A DNA stretch of 64,000 nt from assembly GCA_001632435.1 (NCBI GenBank), contig KV423954.1:134888-198887 (forward strand). Direction: 5' to 3'. Both the position numbers and the translations under genes were made by a program. Shown one piece after another: positions 11,821-22,852 of this stretch (position 1 is the first letter of the stretch; each line of letters begins with the position of its first letter). Below the pieces are notes generated by a model, which saw only the letters and a list, made by a program, of their open reading frames with translations, was not told the origin of the DNA and ran no database searches. The DNA comes from Calocera cornea HHB12733 (lineage: Eukaryota > Basidiomycota > Dacrymycetes > Dacrymycetales > Dacrymycetaceae).

Positions 11821-12207
11821 TTTTCGGTTCCATGTGATGGTCTCTTTCTCTCGTGTACACGCAACAGGGCTGTATTATAGGCTTCCCTTCATCTTTGATT
11901 GTTTGTCTTCAGTTGTTTGTCAGGATTGCATGCAATAGCTCAGGAGTCATTCGACGATATGACAATGTACATTAGTAATGCAATCTCTTATGATGATCAG
12001 GCACGTTCGTGCGATATGGCAATTCCCAAGGGCCGCTACCGATAATGATGCGAATATCTTCCAGTAGCCTGACGGCACGGGTCGGAACTCACAGCCCCCG
12101 GAAGCTTTTCAGTGGCGCCTTCTTATGTATGCAGGTGCCGCTCATCTCGGGTCTCCCCAACTACTAACTCTTCAACCACCACCATCTAACCGTACACACA
12201 CTCAACC
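11821..12207 (+). promoter_or_regulatory. gpd upstream region
   Basis: This 387-bp gap holds the receptor 3' flank and the gpd promoter. Just before the ATG lies a C/A/T-rich leader (about 12,158-12,207) with repeated CAACC and CACCA, typical of highly expressed fungal genes. I see no clear TATA box and no other gene. Confidence 0.5.
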
Positions 12208-13710
<1,503 letters not shown>

Positions 13711-14155
13711 GCATCCACGAACGGCAACTACGAATATATACGACCGAATCAAAAGTCATGCAACGAAGTGTCCATGCGATTGTAATAGAATTGAATGAAA
13801 ATCACTAGTTCCGTTTTCCACTACCTAGATATTGGGACCGTTCAAACAACCCGCCCAAATGTGTACTTTCACCGATGTTCAACCTTCTTTGAGCCCTCGA
13901 GCACATTTCATTTGCGCAGGGCGAAAGTGATTGGCGCAATGGAAACTCATGCCATGTGTTCCGGTCTGTTATGTGCACCTGGGATAATGTCCCACCCGCG
14001 ACGCAGGACGGTCCCAGAAAGCCGACAACCCTGCTACGGGTTGCATATGTATCTGCCTCATGAAGCCGCCTGAAATGGTGCGAGTCGAAGACGGAGGCAG
14101 CTTCCGAGGCAGACAGTTGGTGAGTGCACGAAAAAATAGTGTAATCTCCCTCTCA

Positions 14156-14325
14156 TGTTGGCGAGAGCTCCTTGATATGGGAGACGGACATGTTAAATGG
14201 CCGTCTCCTACATCAAGGGGAGCACTTAGGGTAGAAATACCTTTAATGGCCACAGTCAGAGTTGAACTAATGAACACAAGTTCAGACACAGCTGCACACA
14301 TCCGTTTGGCTACTGGGTGTCAACA
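14156..14325 (+). repeat. LTR-like remnant with strong hairpin
   Basis: The segment begins TGTTGG and ends GTCAACA, the TG...CA ends of a retrotransposon LTR. It is followed by TAGTATCATAAG, which resembles the copia primer-binding site TGGTATCAGAGC. Inside, 14,170-14,187 and 14,201-14,218 form an 18-bp inverted repeat (16 of 18 paired) around a 13-nt loop. No target-site duplication is seen and no retrotransposon coding region follows. The rest of 13,711-14,490 is AT-richer and shows no gene. Confidence 0.35.
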
Positions 14326-14490
14326 TAGTATCATAAGATAATAATCTGATACCAATCACACATTATGATATATTATGGTTCATATAGGAGAAGCATGCAT
14401 TGATATCCCAGAGAAGGAAATACAGGTTTCGTAAGCCAGATGACAGATTCTAAGTAGGCTTAACTTATACTTCGCCAGTGTCATTTATTC

Positions 14491-14925
14491 AACTACAGCA
14501 TTAAGCGCAGCATACGTCTCCTCCTCGTTCGACAGCCTCCACTTAGCATCGCTGCCCTTCAAGCTGGTAGAAACGGACTCGACGTGCCGCATGCCGTTCA
14601 AGCGCCTAGCAACCAAGCAACATCAGCGGCCATCCCTGGACCAAACCGCAGCCAAAGCAGATACGCACTGAATCAGCCGCTCATCGCTGCTCGCAACGAG
14701 GATAAAGTCGAAGCTGTCGTCCGCGGCGTCGAGGTCGGGTGACATGGGCACCGTGGACAGGCTCGGCGGCTGCTCGTCGTCCACCCCGATGTGCAGGATG
14801 GACTCGACGGGCGGTGCTCCGACTGATGTTCTTCGGCAGGACCAGGGAGGCCGCGGTCGCATGCGGAGGCGGAAGCGCTCCCCGAGCGAATCCAGAAGAT
14901 GTGGTTCTGGGTTCGGCGGCTTCAG
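14491..14925 (-). pseudogene. Relic of the 3' end of the trehalose-synthase-subunit gene
   Basis: About 430 bp closely matches, in the same orientation, the last exon, last intron and end of the preceding exon of the gene at 34,074-37,417. Shared stretches include the block encoding GMRHVESVSTSLKGSDAKW and the intron with the donor after SDERLIQ. Small indels near 14,815-14,870 break the reading frame, and the match stops abruptly near 14,925, leaving under a sixth of the parent gene. It is a truncated duplicate. Confidence 0.88.
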
Positions 14926-14974
14926 TCACTGCATGCTAGATTTACACGCGTCAGGGAGGAGATTTTAGAGGATA

Positions 14975-15055
14975 AGCTCGGCTGTAATGCTGCTGCTGCT
15001 TGAGTTGGACACGAGCGAGAGTGAGGAGGAGTGACCAAAGTCGGACAGCAGGGGA
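14975..15055 (-). pseudogene. Relic of the TKL kinase DFG-loop exon
   Basis: The minus strand reads PLLSDFGHSSSLSLVSNSSSS. This matches PLLSDFGLSSVLEPVPSLGS and the following Ser run in the kinase at 22,853-24,447, including the bases CTGCTGTCCGACTTTGG. No kinase frame continues on either side. It lies directly against the trehalose-synthase relic. Confidence 0.65.
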
Positions 15056-15298
15056 TGAAAGGCGGGGTTCGTAGGATATCCTAACGGGCGGGTGGGACGT
15101 TCGAGATCAAGAGCAAGGCGCCAACCTTGAGCATCCTCAGAATACTAGCATCGAAACTCAAGATGCAGAATGAGCAAACCACTCCGTAAAAAGAATCGAG
15201 CCAACAGATTGAATGCGTGACATTGCCTAGCGGAGGTAGGAAATGATATTCGAAGAGGCCAGGCTGGCGTGCCTCGAGAGTCGAAGCTGCAGTCACAC

Positions 15299-15427
15299 CT
15301 AAGCGACAGCGCAATAGCCTCTCCAACTAGTCGGAAGGCAGGTCTTCCCGAAACCGGATACTCTGAGGGCGGTTCAGTCTTCTGCAGGTCGCCGACAGAG
15401 TTCTTTAGTTCCAACGCCGTGCTGCAT
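15299..15427 (-). pseudogene. Decayed second pheromone precursor gene
   Basis: Read on the minus strand, an ATG at 15427 and a TAG at 15299 enclose 43 codons ending SWRGYCAVA, again a CaaX box (CAVA). The DNA before the CaaX box (CCGGTTTCGG and GGCTATTGCG) matches the precursor at 9,482-9,598. An in-frame TGA at 15376-15374 cuts the frame after 17 codons, and the spacing between the matched blocks differs by 5 nt, which shifts the frame. It is most simply a dead paralogue; a working gene would need an unseen splice. Confidence 0.6.
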
Positions 15428-15591
15428 TACTTTAAGAGTATCAAGCGCGAATTAAGGACTTGGAGTGACGCTGTCATACGTCACCACACGTGGCCACTGG
15501 GGCTCCAGCTGCTTCCGCTTGTCGCACGGTTCCCTCGCGTCCTCAGCACATCCCCGCCCGGTATACATCGTTCATCATCAGCGCTTGCACT

Positions 15592-17037
15592 ATGCCAACC
15601 ACCCGCTACAAGCTAGCCGCTGCCTCCGCTCCAGACCTTAATGGTGTCGAACCCGAACCTGGATCCGAACCCGAACCTGAACCTCCCGCCATGACTCAGG
15701 GGCAGGCTGCCAAGCGCCTGGTCAACCTCCTCGAGAACGGCCTTCGGCCGGAGCAGCTCACAGCGGTGCTCGAATACGCAGTGATCATGGGGGCGCCAGC
15801 ACCCGGGACCGTTAGGGACGCCCTGCTCTCTGTGAGTTCTAGTCATTGAGTGGTGTTATTTCAGGCAGGTGCAAGGCGTGGCTCTTCTAAGGAGGAGCCT
15901 TGCCTGTTCGCACTTGCAGGCAGGCGGGTATATGCGCTACACCTCCTCTCGCCCATGCAGCCCCAGGCCGGGTCCTTCCAGACCATGAGCTGTTACTGAC
16001 TGAGTGGATTAGTATGCTACTATCGAGAATGCTCGCACGATCAGGGTTAAGACGAAGAGGAAGGAGTTTCCTCACTACATCACATATTTCAATGCCTGGG
16101 ATGGCTATCGGTATGTTCTACACTCCATGCTCCCATGCTCTCAATAACATCCTGTAGGTTTGGAATATGCTTTGATCGAGAGATCGGGCGTGTTGGACTA
16201 GTCGTTGAGACGAGCGACATTCGAGGCGGCGAGATCATCGATAGATTCGAACGGGCAGAGTATCAGAATGACGAGGACGCAAGGATGCGGGACTTACAGA
16301 ATGGGATAATACCCTATGTATGTACCATACATCACTCCATAACTCAGCCTCTCACATCATTTGTAGGTTTCAACAAAGACGACTAGCGGGCGACGATATC
16401 ACTACTTTTCTGGAGGTCTCCCCTGCGTTGACGGAACACTTTTGCATGTTCTGCATACTCAAGCTGTGCCTACGGACGCAGACAAGGTATGTCAATGCTA
16501 CTTCAGTTGAATGACATACTGATGAAACATATACATATCTATAGATCAAGTGGCTCGTTCAAGTAGCCACGTCGATGTACCGCGTATACCAAAACGGCGA
16601 GCCCAACAACGAAAGGGGTATCACCCCATTGTGTCCATTTACGATCTTCGTCTCCACCAGCACGTCGCAACAGCAGTCACTATATTGCACTGAGCTCGCA
16701 TACGTACAAGCATCCGGATGGCGGGAGCCAACAGATGGGGCGAGAAAGATGACAATCACGGCTGCAGCATGGAACTTTGGTCAATTTGCCACGTGGCTGT
16801 GGAATGAGGACTATCGCCTGGAGTCTTTACCCGCCCCCGGCCATGAGTAAGTCTCAAAGTTCTCATGAGATTCAAGTCTGACATGTCTGCCTCAGCTTGC
16901 AGGCAGTTCGGGACATCCCGGACAACTGGGATGAACTTAGACACGTTCTTAAGTTCTGCAAGCGGCCCATCCATGATGCTCGCTTGCGCCCTGTCCAAAT
17001 TTTGGACCATTTGCAGGTTCTGCTCAGCCGCATTTAG
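15592..17037 (+). CDS. Unidentified 353-aa protein
   Basis: Six exons close into 353 codons: 15592-15831, 16013-16110, 16158-16317, 16367-16486, 16545-16846 and 16896-17037. I recognise no domain. The N-terminal 80 residues contain an acidic Pro/Glu repeat (EPEPGSEPEPEP) and a predicted helical stretch (AAKRLVNLLENGLRPEQL). The body has a mixed alpha/beta look, for example PHYITYFNAWDGYRFGICFD and VGLVVETSDIRGGEIIDRF. The first intron is long for this genome (181 nt) and carries an imperfect palindrome around GGAGCCTTGCC. The clean splice structure argues that it is a working gene. It directly follows the relic cluster. Confidence 0.75.
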
Positions 17038-18156
17038 GCAGCTCCGTTGCATTCTTTCCCTTTTGTACCTCAGTCTTACGTTTCACGCTCACAATAATCA
17101 CAAGTCAACAAGGTAACAGATTGAATGTGCGAGATCGCTCAGCAATGGGTTGGCTAGTGTAACATTAGAACCACCAGGCCGTCGTGACATCACCGTCATT
17201 GAACGCGCATCAACGACCCCCCGAAATTCCAAGCCTCCATGTCAACGACGGTGGATTCCCGGCCCGCGAGGGGGCCGATCCCACCATCCTCTTGCGCGCG
17301 TCACCGCCCCGCCGGCCCTCACGGCCAAACAGTGATCAACATGGATGTCATTAACCGGCTCTGGCCATACATACGAGCCGTGCGAGCCCAGGGGGCGTCG
17401 CGGTGCACTAGGGAGTGGTGGTGGACTAGCAGAGTAAGAGTATAGCACAGCACAGCATGGGATAGTAGAGCAGGGCACGGCAGGGCAGAGCAGGTCAGGG
17501 TACTTTTGGAGCGTGGCAGGCTGGAGGGAACGGGATGGTGGAATCGGAATCGGAATCGGAATACAGACAGACAGACGGGAGTTGGGGCTGGGGCTGGCGG
17601 TGCGAAACGGAGCTGAGGCGAAGGGACAGGGAGAGGGACGGAGGCCGCCAGTGGAGTCTCAGAGTGAAGTGGTGCGTGGAAGGCGCGCCGCCGGTGGTGG
17701 AGTCGGGAGTCGGGAGTCGGGAGGGGATTGCAGAGCTCGGGTCGGACGGGGAAGGCGGGAAGGCGGGTGGGAGAGTGGACGTATCGTATCGGGTGTCGGG
17801 TATCGGATGGGGGATATCACGCATTGCAGGAGTCGTTGGTGGTGGTGGTGGTACAGCCGGCATTCCCGGTCGTCGGATGCCGGTCGAGAGCGGTATTCTT
17901 CATTTTCAGTTCCATTTTGTCGGGTGCTTTCACATATTACAGTAGCGGGGTTTGGGGAGGGCGTGTCGCATCGGGTTACGAGGCAGGTCGGGTTCGAACG
18001 GAGAGCGAGAGCGAGGGCCGAGTCGAGTCGAGTCGAGTCGCATGTTCGCCAGCCCGTTCAGTTGCGCAACACCGGTGGCAGCAGGAGCAGGAGCAGACCG
18101 TCCTCGGTCAGGTCGGCTATGCCAATCGCAACTCGGTCGCACCGGCTCGGCTCAGC
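17038..18156. other. Intergenic with simple repeats
   Basis: No supported gene in 1.1 kb. The plus strand carries runs such as TCGGAA (about 17,538-17,561), GTCGGGA (17,703-17,722), GGT (17,837-17,852) and GAGTC (18,018-18,041). Long open frames here are by-products of high GC and repeats. Confidence 0.6.
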
Positions 18157-19794
18157 TCAGCTCAAGAACGGGGCGCGCCAAAGCACACTCCAAGCGAGCG
18201 CGATCAGGCCCTCCCTCGTCCACGTGAGCCAGGCCCATGCCCACGCGGGCGCGGCGAGGATGGTGTGCATGAGCTTGTTGAGCGTCCAGGGCTCGCTGGG
18301 GCTTTTCATCTTGCCCCCCTGCGCCTGGCCCTGCTCCAGCCCAAGCTCCCTGCCCTCCTTCTCCTGCAGGTCAGAGGCTGCAAGGTCCGTACCGCCCGCG
18401 CCCGCGGCGGGCTTAGCGTGCAGCACGCCGAGGCGGTAGAGCTCGGCCTTCCGCTCCTGCCTCTTGACGGCCTTTGCCAGCACCGCGGTCTCCGCCCTGG
18501 CCCTGAGCACCTCCTGCGCGAGCCGGTCGAGCTGCTCGCGCAGCTGGGCCATCTCGCGGCTTTGGGCTTGCAGGGCGTGCTCCTGCGCGGCGTCCCGCGC
18601 GGTGAGGTGGGTGAGCACTTCGTCTTGCTGCGCATCGTGCAGGGTTGGGAGGTCGACCGCGCCCTGCCAGAGGGCGAGGAGGTGCTTTACCGGCCGGATG
18701 GAGGCGGCGAGGACGAACAGGCGGATGGAGAAGCTCGGGAGCGGGGGGAGGAATGTGAGGGAGCGGGAGATGAGCGCGAGGAGGGAGCCGCCAAGCAGGG
18801 GCGCGGCGAGCGTGAGCAGGAGCAGGAGGTGCTGCGTGTGCGCGGGGGAGGCGTGCCGCAGGGAGGAGGTGTAGAGCTCCCAGGGCGCTGTGGAGGCCGT
18901 CAGTTTGGTGCTCGGATAGATGACGTCGGACCGCGACTGCGCATGCGCATACATCCGTCACAGTACAGGTGCATCCCCGGACCAGAAGGCAGGAAAGCGG
19001 CACTCACAATGGGTCAGGAAACTGAGGTACCACCAAAGCAGCAGGACGAAGAACAAGTCCGCGACGACCTCGCCCCTGCCGAACAGGACGCTGGTGACGA
19101 CGGGCAGGAGGGCGAATGCGAGGGGGAGGTGGGGCGAGTCCCAGGAGGGGAAGGACGCGGGCTCGGCGGGCATTGATGAGGGTCTTGTGCGGTACGGCGC
19201 GCCGGGAGCGGCGGCGGGGAAGGTGGTGGGTGGGGCGGGCTTGGGGCGCGGGTCGAGCGAGCCTGTGCGGGAGTGGGTCGGGCGAGGGGGAAGCGGTGTG
19301 GAGGGCCGGTTGAGCGGGGTGGACGCGCCGCTGCCGGGGGTGGGGGCGCGTGCACCGACCGCCGCCGCCACACCCGGTGCGGGGCCCAAGGTGGTGGCAG
19401 GACCGGCGGAGCGGCCCTTCGCCCGCCTGCGCGTGCCGGGGGAGGCGAGCGCTGAGCTCATCGCGCTCGTGATGGGTGGTTTCCCGGGTGCGTCGTCCAG
19501 GGCGGCTGGGCGTAGGGCTGGGGAGTGGGAGGTGGCGGGGGATTGTGGGGAGGGGAGTGGGATGGTGTGGAGGGCGTTGAGGGAGAGGGAGTGTTTGTGG
19601 GTGTGGGGATGGGGATGGGGATGGGGTTGTGCGTGTGCGGTGCTGGTCATCTGGGAGGGGGTGGCCATGGGTGTATGCGGCTGCGGCTGCGAGTGCTGCA
19701 GGGCGTGTGAGGGGTGGGAGTGGTGGAGGGAATGCGGGTGGGAGACGTGCGGGGCGGAGGGGACGCGCGGGAGGCGCACCTCCACCGGGCTCAT
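18157..19794 (-). CDS. Predicted membrane protein with coiled coil, 505 aa
   Basis: Two exons (19794-19008 and 18887-18157) close into 505 codons. The intron ends at the acceptor after CTGACGGCCTCCACAG; an upstream AG would shift the frame. The first ~170 residues are low-complexity, rich in His, Pro, Ser and Thr. Hydrophobic segments follow: LPLAFALLPVVTSVLFG, VVADLFFVLLLWWYLSF, and across the junction HLLLLLTLAAPLLGGSLLAL. After them comes a long Gln/Ala/Arg-rich coiled coil (about residues 330-400) and a last hydrophobic Trp-rich segment near the C terminus. I cannot name the family; a role as an organelle membrane tether or scaffold would be a guess. Confidence 0.75.
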
Positions 19795-20801
19795 CCTCTG
19801 CCTGGGGCTGTTTGGGGGAGGGGAGGGTGCTAGCGTGGGGGATGGGCTGCGGCGAGCGAGCGAGCGAGAAGGACGCGGTGGGCCGAGGTATAGCGTGGTG
19901 CAAGGGCTCGCCCTCCTGTCCGCAGCGAGTCGTAGTACCGGGGTGGCAAACGACGCGCCTGGCTACTGAGGCCTGGAGCGCGTCAAGCTTGCAACGGCGC
20001 GATCGGCGCGTCTCCATCCGCGCTGTCCGCTCTGGCGGGGGTGACGCTCCTCCGCGGGGCGCCAGCGCTTTCGGTGGTCACAACGGCACAAGGTGGGGCG
20101 ATCAGCGGGCGATCGATCGATCGATCCCATCTCTTCCTCCAGCTACAGGGGCGACGCGGCGCCTTCGCACGGGCGCCCAGTGCTTCCCCTTCAGCCTCCC
20201 TTGCGCCCCATTCCACCAAGGCGGTTTGTGGTTTCCAGGTGTCAAGGCTACAAAGTTCCAAGGCCGTTGGGAACGAGACGAGCAGGGGTGGGGATGCGGA
20301 CTCACAACCGTGACGGTCGGGCGATACTGTTCCAGTGTACCTGTCCTCTCCGTTTGCCCTTGCGGCGTATGCTTGCATTTCGCCTTGGCCTTGACCTGGG
20401 ACTGGGGCTGGGACTGGGGCTGGGACTGGGGCTCGACCCGGTCCTGTACTCAGTACTCCGACTCCGAGGTTATGGACCCGGTTACAGCAGAATTTGGTAT
20501 TCATTGGCCGAGCAGTGCATACAGTACATATGCTAAACCTGAAAGGGACGGAACTAGTCTACTACAGCGAGTGCAGTGCGCGAGTCAAGTGAAGTAGTCG
20601 GTAAGTGCTAAAACCCGCGAGAAAAAGTGGTGCTACAGTCATTAGTGTCCTTGGGTCGGAGGTCGGGGGTGGGGGTGGGGCGGGCGCGTCCAGCTCGGTG
20701 TCGTTGTGTTACAAGGGTGGGCATGTTGGCCAGCGCCGGGGTCGGTGTCGGCAGGCAGCGGTAGAAGGCCCACACCGGTGAACTGGGGAGTGCAAGGCTG
20801 C
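19795..20801. other. Intergenic with minisatellite
   Basis: No supported gene. About 20,397-20,434 holds three copies of a 12-bp unit GGGACTGGGGCT. The rest is the upstream region of the membrane-protein gene and the 3' flank of the RING gene. Confidence 0.6.
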
Positions 20802-22466
20802 TCAGACCTCCTCCCACTCCCTCACGCCCACGTCCCACGCCTCCATGTCCACCCACCCGCTCACGCCGGCCCTGCACATCGGGCAAGCGACCTCGACGCC
20901 GGCGGTCGCCTGCTGCACGCCTCCCGCGCCTCCCGCCGCTCCGCCCAGGCTGCGCACGGCCCCCACAAGACACGCCGGGTGCCAGGCATGCTCGCACGCG
21001 GGCTCGGCGTCCCTCTCGAGCCGGGCGAGCAGGTGGATCTGGTCCGCCTTCGGCTCCCTCCCCGGCTCCTGCGCGTACGCCGGGTTGGGCAGCAGGTGGA
21101 TGCAGGACGGGTCCGCGCACGTCCACCCCTGCGCGTGCTCCTTCTCCCTCACGCTTTCCCGCAGCGTGAGGCCCGACGGGCCGGCGGGCAGAGCCCAGTT
21201 GGCCTGCTTGCGCGCTTCGCTGCTCGGGTATGGCCTGTACCGCTCTCCTTGCGGCTGCGCCGGCTGGGAGAGGGTGAGCGAGGACGGGTCCAGGTCGAAG
21301 CGGCATGTGGGGCAGGTGGTGTGCTGCGCCAGCCAGGGGAAGAGGCACGCCGCGTGGAAGGCGTGGTGGCAGGGGAGCGCGAGCGCTGTCGAGGAGGGGA
21401 AGGGCAGCGGGGGGATGCGGTTGCGCCTCACTTCTTCCTGGTGCCGGTGCTGCTGCTGCTGCTGCTGCTGCTCGCCACTCTGCCCCTGATGCTGCTGCTG
21501 CTGGGAAGCAGGCTCCTCATCCGTCCCCGGGGCATCCCCGAGCCTCTCGAAGCACACCGCGCAGCGCGCGTCCTCCGCCTGCACGCGCTCCATCCTGCCC
21601 ACGAGCTCCTCGTCGACCACCTCGAGCGCGCGCATGAGCAGCGACGAGCGGGCGTAGTCGGGCTCCTTTTCCTGCATCTGCGGGGGAGGGCCGAAGAAGG
21701 GCGGGAAGAAGGGGAGGAAGGGGAGGAAGAAGTCGGGCGTGGGCATTGGCTGCTGCTGCGGCTGCTGCTGCTGACCGGGCGGCGGCGGTTGCCCGGGCTG
21801 GCCAGGTAGGGGAACGCCCTCCGGGCCCATCATCCCCGCGGCCTGAGGACCAGCAGCGGCAGCGCCGGCAGGGATGGGGATGGCCGGCGCGACGAAGAAG
21901 GTGAACACCATGCCCCCGGGGACTTGCCAGGTGTGGGCGTGTGCTCCCGGCATCTGTGGCTGCTGCTGCTGCTGCTGCTGAGGCTGGTCGGAAGGCATCG
22001 CGCCAGGCATCGTAGGAGGCGAAGGGCCGGGGCTGCCGCTCAGATCACCATCAGGCATTGGCATGGCGATGGGAGAAGGGGTAGACGTGGGGTGGGGCGG
22101 GAGCTCAGGGCCGAACACCGGCCGTGGGGTGGCGTCTTGGCTGTCACCCGAGTTGGCGTTCGTTGGCTGGGCGAGCTGCTCGGTTGCTGGCTGCTCGCCC
22201 TGCTGAGGCTGGTGGGGTGGGTGGGGAGCAGGAGCCATGGTGAAGGTCGGGAGTGGGAAGTGGAAGGTGATGTGTGATGGGAAGAGGTATGAGAATGCGG
22301 ATGCTGGCTGAGCGGGTTGGGCTGGCTGGGCTGCAGGCGGTTGCGGTTGCGGTTGAGGTTGGGGCTGGGTGGTCGAGTTCCCAGCAGGGGCCGTGGTGGG
22401 GGAGGAAGGCTGCGTGTTGTGGGTATCCTCCGTGTGGGTGTTGTGGTCGTTGTCGTGGTCGTTCAT
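20802..22466 (-). CDS. RING-H2 finger protein, probable E3 ubiquitin ligase
   Basis: A single uninterrupted frame of 554 codons from the ATG at 22466. The N-terminal half is Pro/Gln-rich with several poly-Gln runs. A RING-H2 domain starts at CAVCFERLG and, after a Gln-rich insert of about 45 residues, continues ALPCHHAFHAACLFPWL and TTCPTCRFDL. The spacing fits a C3H2C3 RING that would bind an E2 and transfer ubiquitin. A second Cys/His-rich block near the C terminus (CADPSCIHLLPNP, CEHAWHPACLV, VACPMCRAG) looks like another zinc-binding module. The Gln-rich insert between the first and second zinc ligand pairs is unusual and may be flexible. Substrate unknown. Confidence 0.88.
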   Translation of the reverse strand: MNDHDNDHNTHTEDTHNTQPSSPTTAPAGNSTTQPQPQPQPQPPAAQPAQPAQPASAFSYLFPSHITFHFPLPTFTMAPAPHPPHQPQQGEQPATEQLAQPTNANSGDSQDATPRPVFGPELPPHPTSTPSPIAMPMPDGDLSGSPGPSPPTMPGAMPSDQPQQQQQQQPQMPGAHAHTWQVPGGMVFTFFVAPAIPIPAGAAAAGPQAAGMMGPEGVPLPGQPGQPPPPGQQQQPQQQPMPTPDFFLPFLPFFPPFFGPPPQMQEKEPDYARSSLLMRALEVVDEELVGRMERVQAEDARCAVCFERLGDAPGTDEEPASQQQQHQGQSGEQQQQQQQHRHQEEVRRNRIPPLPFPSSTALALPCHHAFHAACLFPWLAQHTTCPTCRFDLDPSSLTLSQPAQPQGERYRPYPSSEARKQANWALPAGPSGLTLRESVREKEHAQGWTCADPSCIHLLPNPAYAQEPGREPKADQIHLLARLERDAEPACEHAWHPACLVGAVRSLGGAAGGAGGVQQATAGVEVACPMCRAGVSGWVDMEAWDVGVREWEEV

Positions 22467-22852
22467 TGCGTCTAGTGTGACCCAGTGCAATGGAATGGAA
22501 TGCCGTCTATCGTCTCAGAGGGAGAGAGCAGAACGAGTGCAAGTGAGCTCGTCCCAGCCCGATGGCCCGGCGGGGGGCTTATAGCACTACGCCGGGCCCG
22601 GCGCGGTCGCGCGAGTGCTCCGGCTCGCTCGAAAGCTCCAGAACGGTGGGCGGGGCACATGCACACCGCCGCGGGGACGGTCACGTGACTATAGGGTCGT
22701 GCGAGAAGCTTCTATCGCGTCATCGCCATTCGGGCTGGGCTAGGGGAACCGCACGTCCGGTCTTAGCCGGCATCCACTAGTAAGGGGCGTGACTGCGCGC
22801 GGCGAAGATGGAGGCATGCAGTAAATAGTAAACACAGTCCAAGTGAGGCCCA
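22467..22852. other. Intergenic, no feature seen
   Basis: A 386-bp gap between the RING gene start and the end of the TKL kinase. I see no gene, repeat or clear promoter element. Confidence 0.6.

Noticed and set aside
11904..11938. Possible second pheromone ending DCMQ downstream of the receptor
   Set aside because: CMQ is not a farnesylated CaaX box of the usual kind and no short precursor frame leads into it.
17513..19176. Very long plus-strand open frames antisense to the membrane-protein gene
   Set aside because: They arise from high GC and simple repeats, have Arg/Gly-rich noise composition, and lie opposite a spliced minus-strand gene with hydrophobic helices and coiled coil.
20706..21809. 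367-codon plus-strand frame antisense to the RING gene
   Set aside because: It is the mirror of the RING-H2 coding strand; Leu/Arg runs come from CTG/CAG repeats that encode poly-Gln on the other strand.
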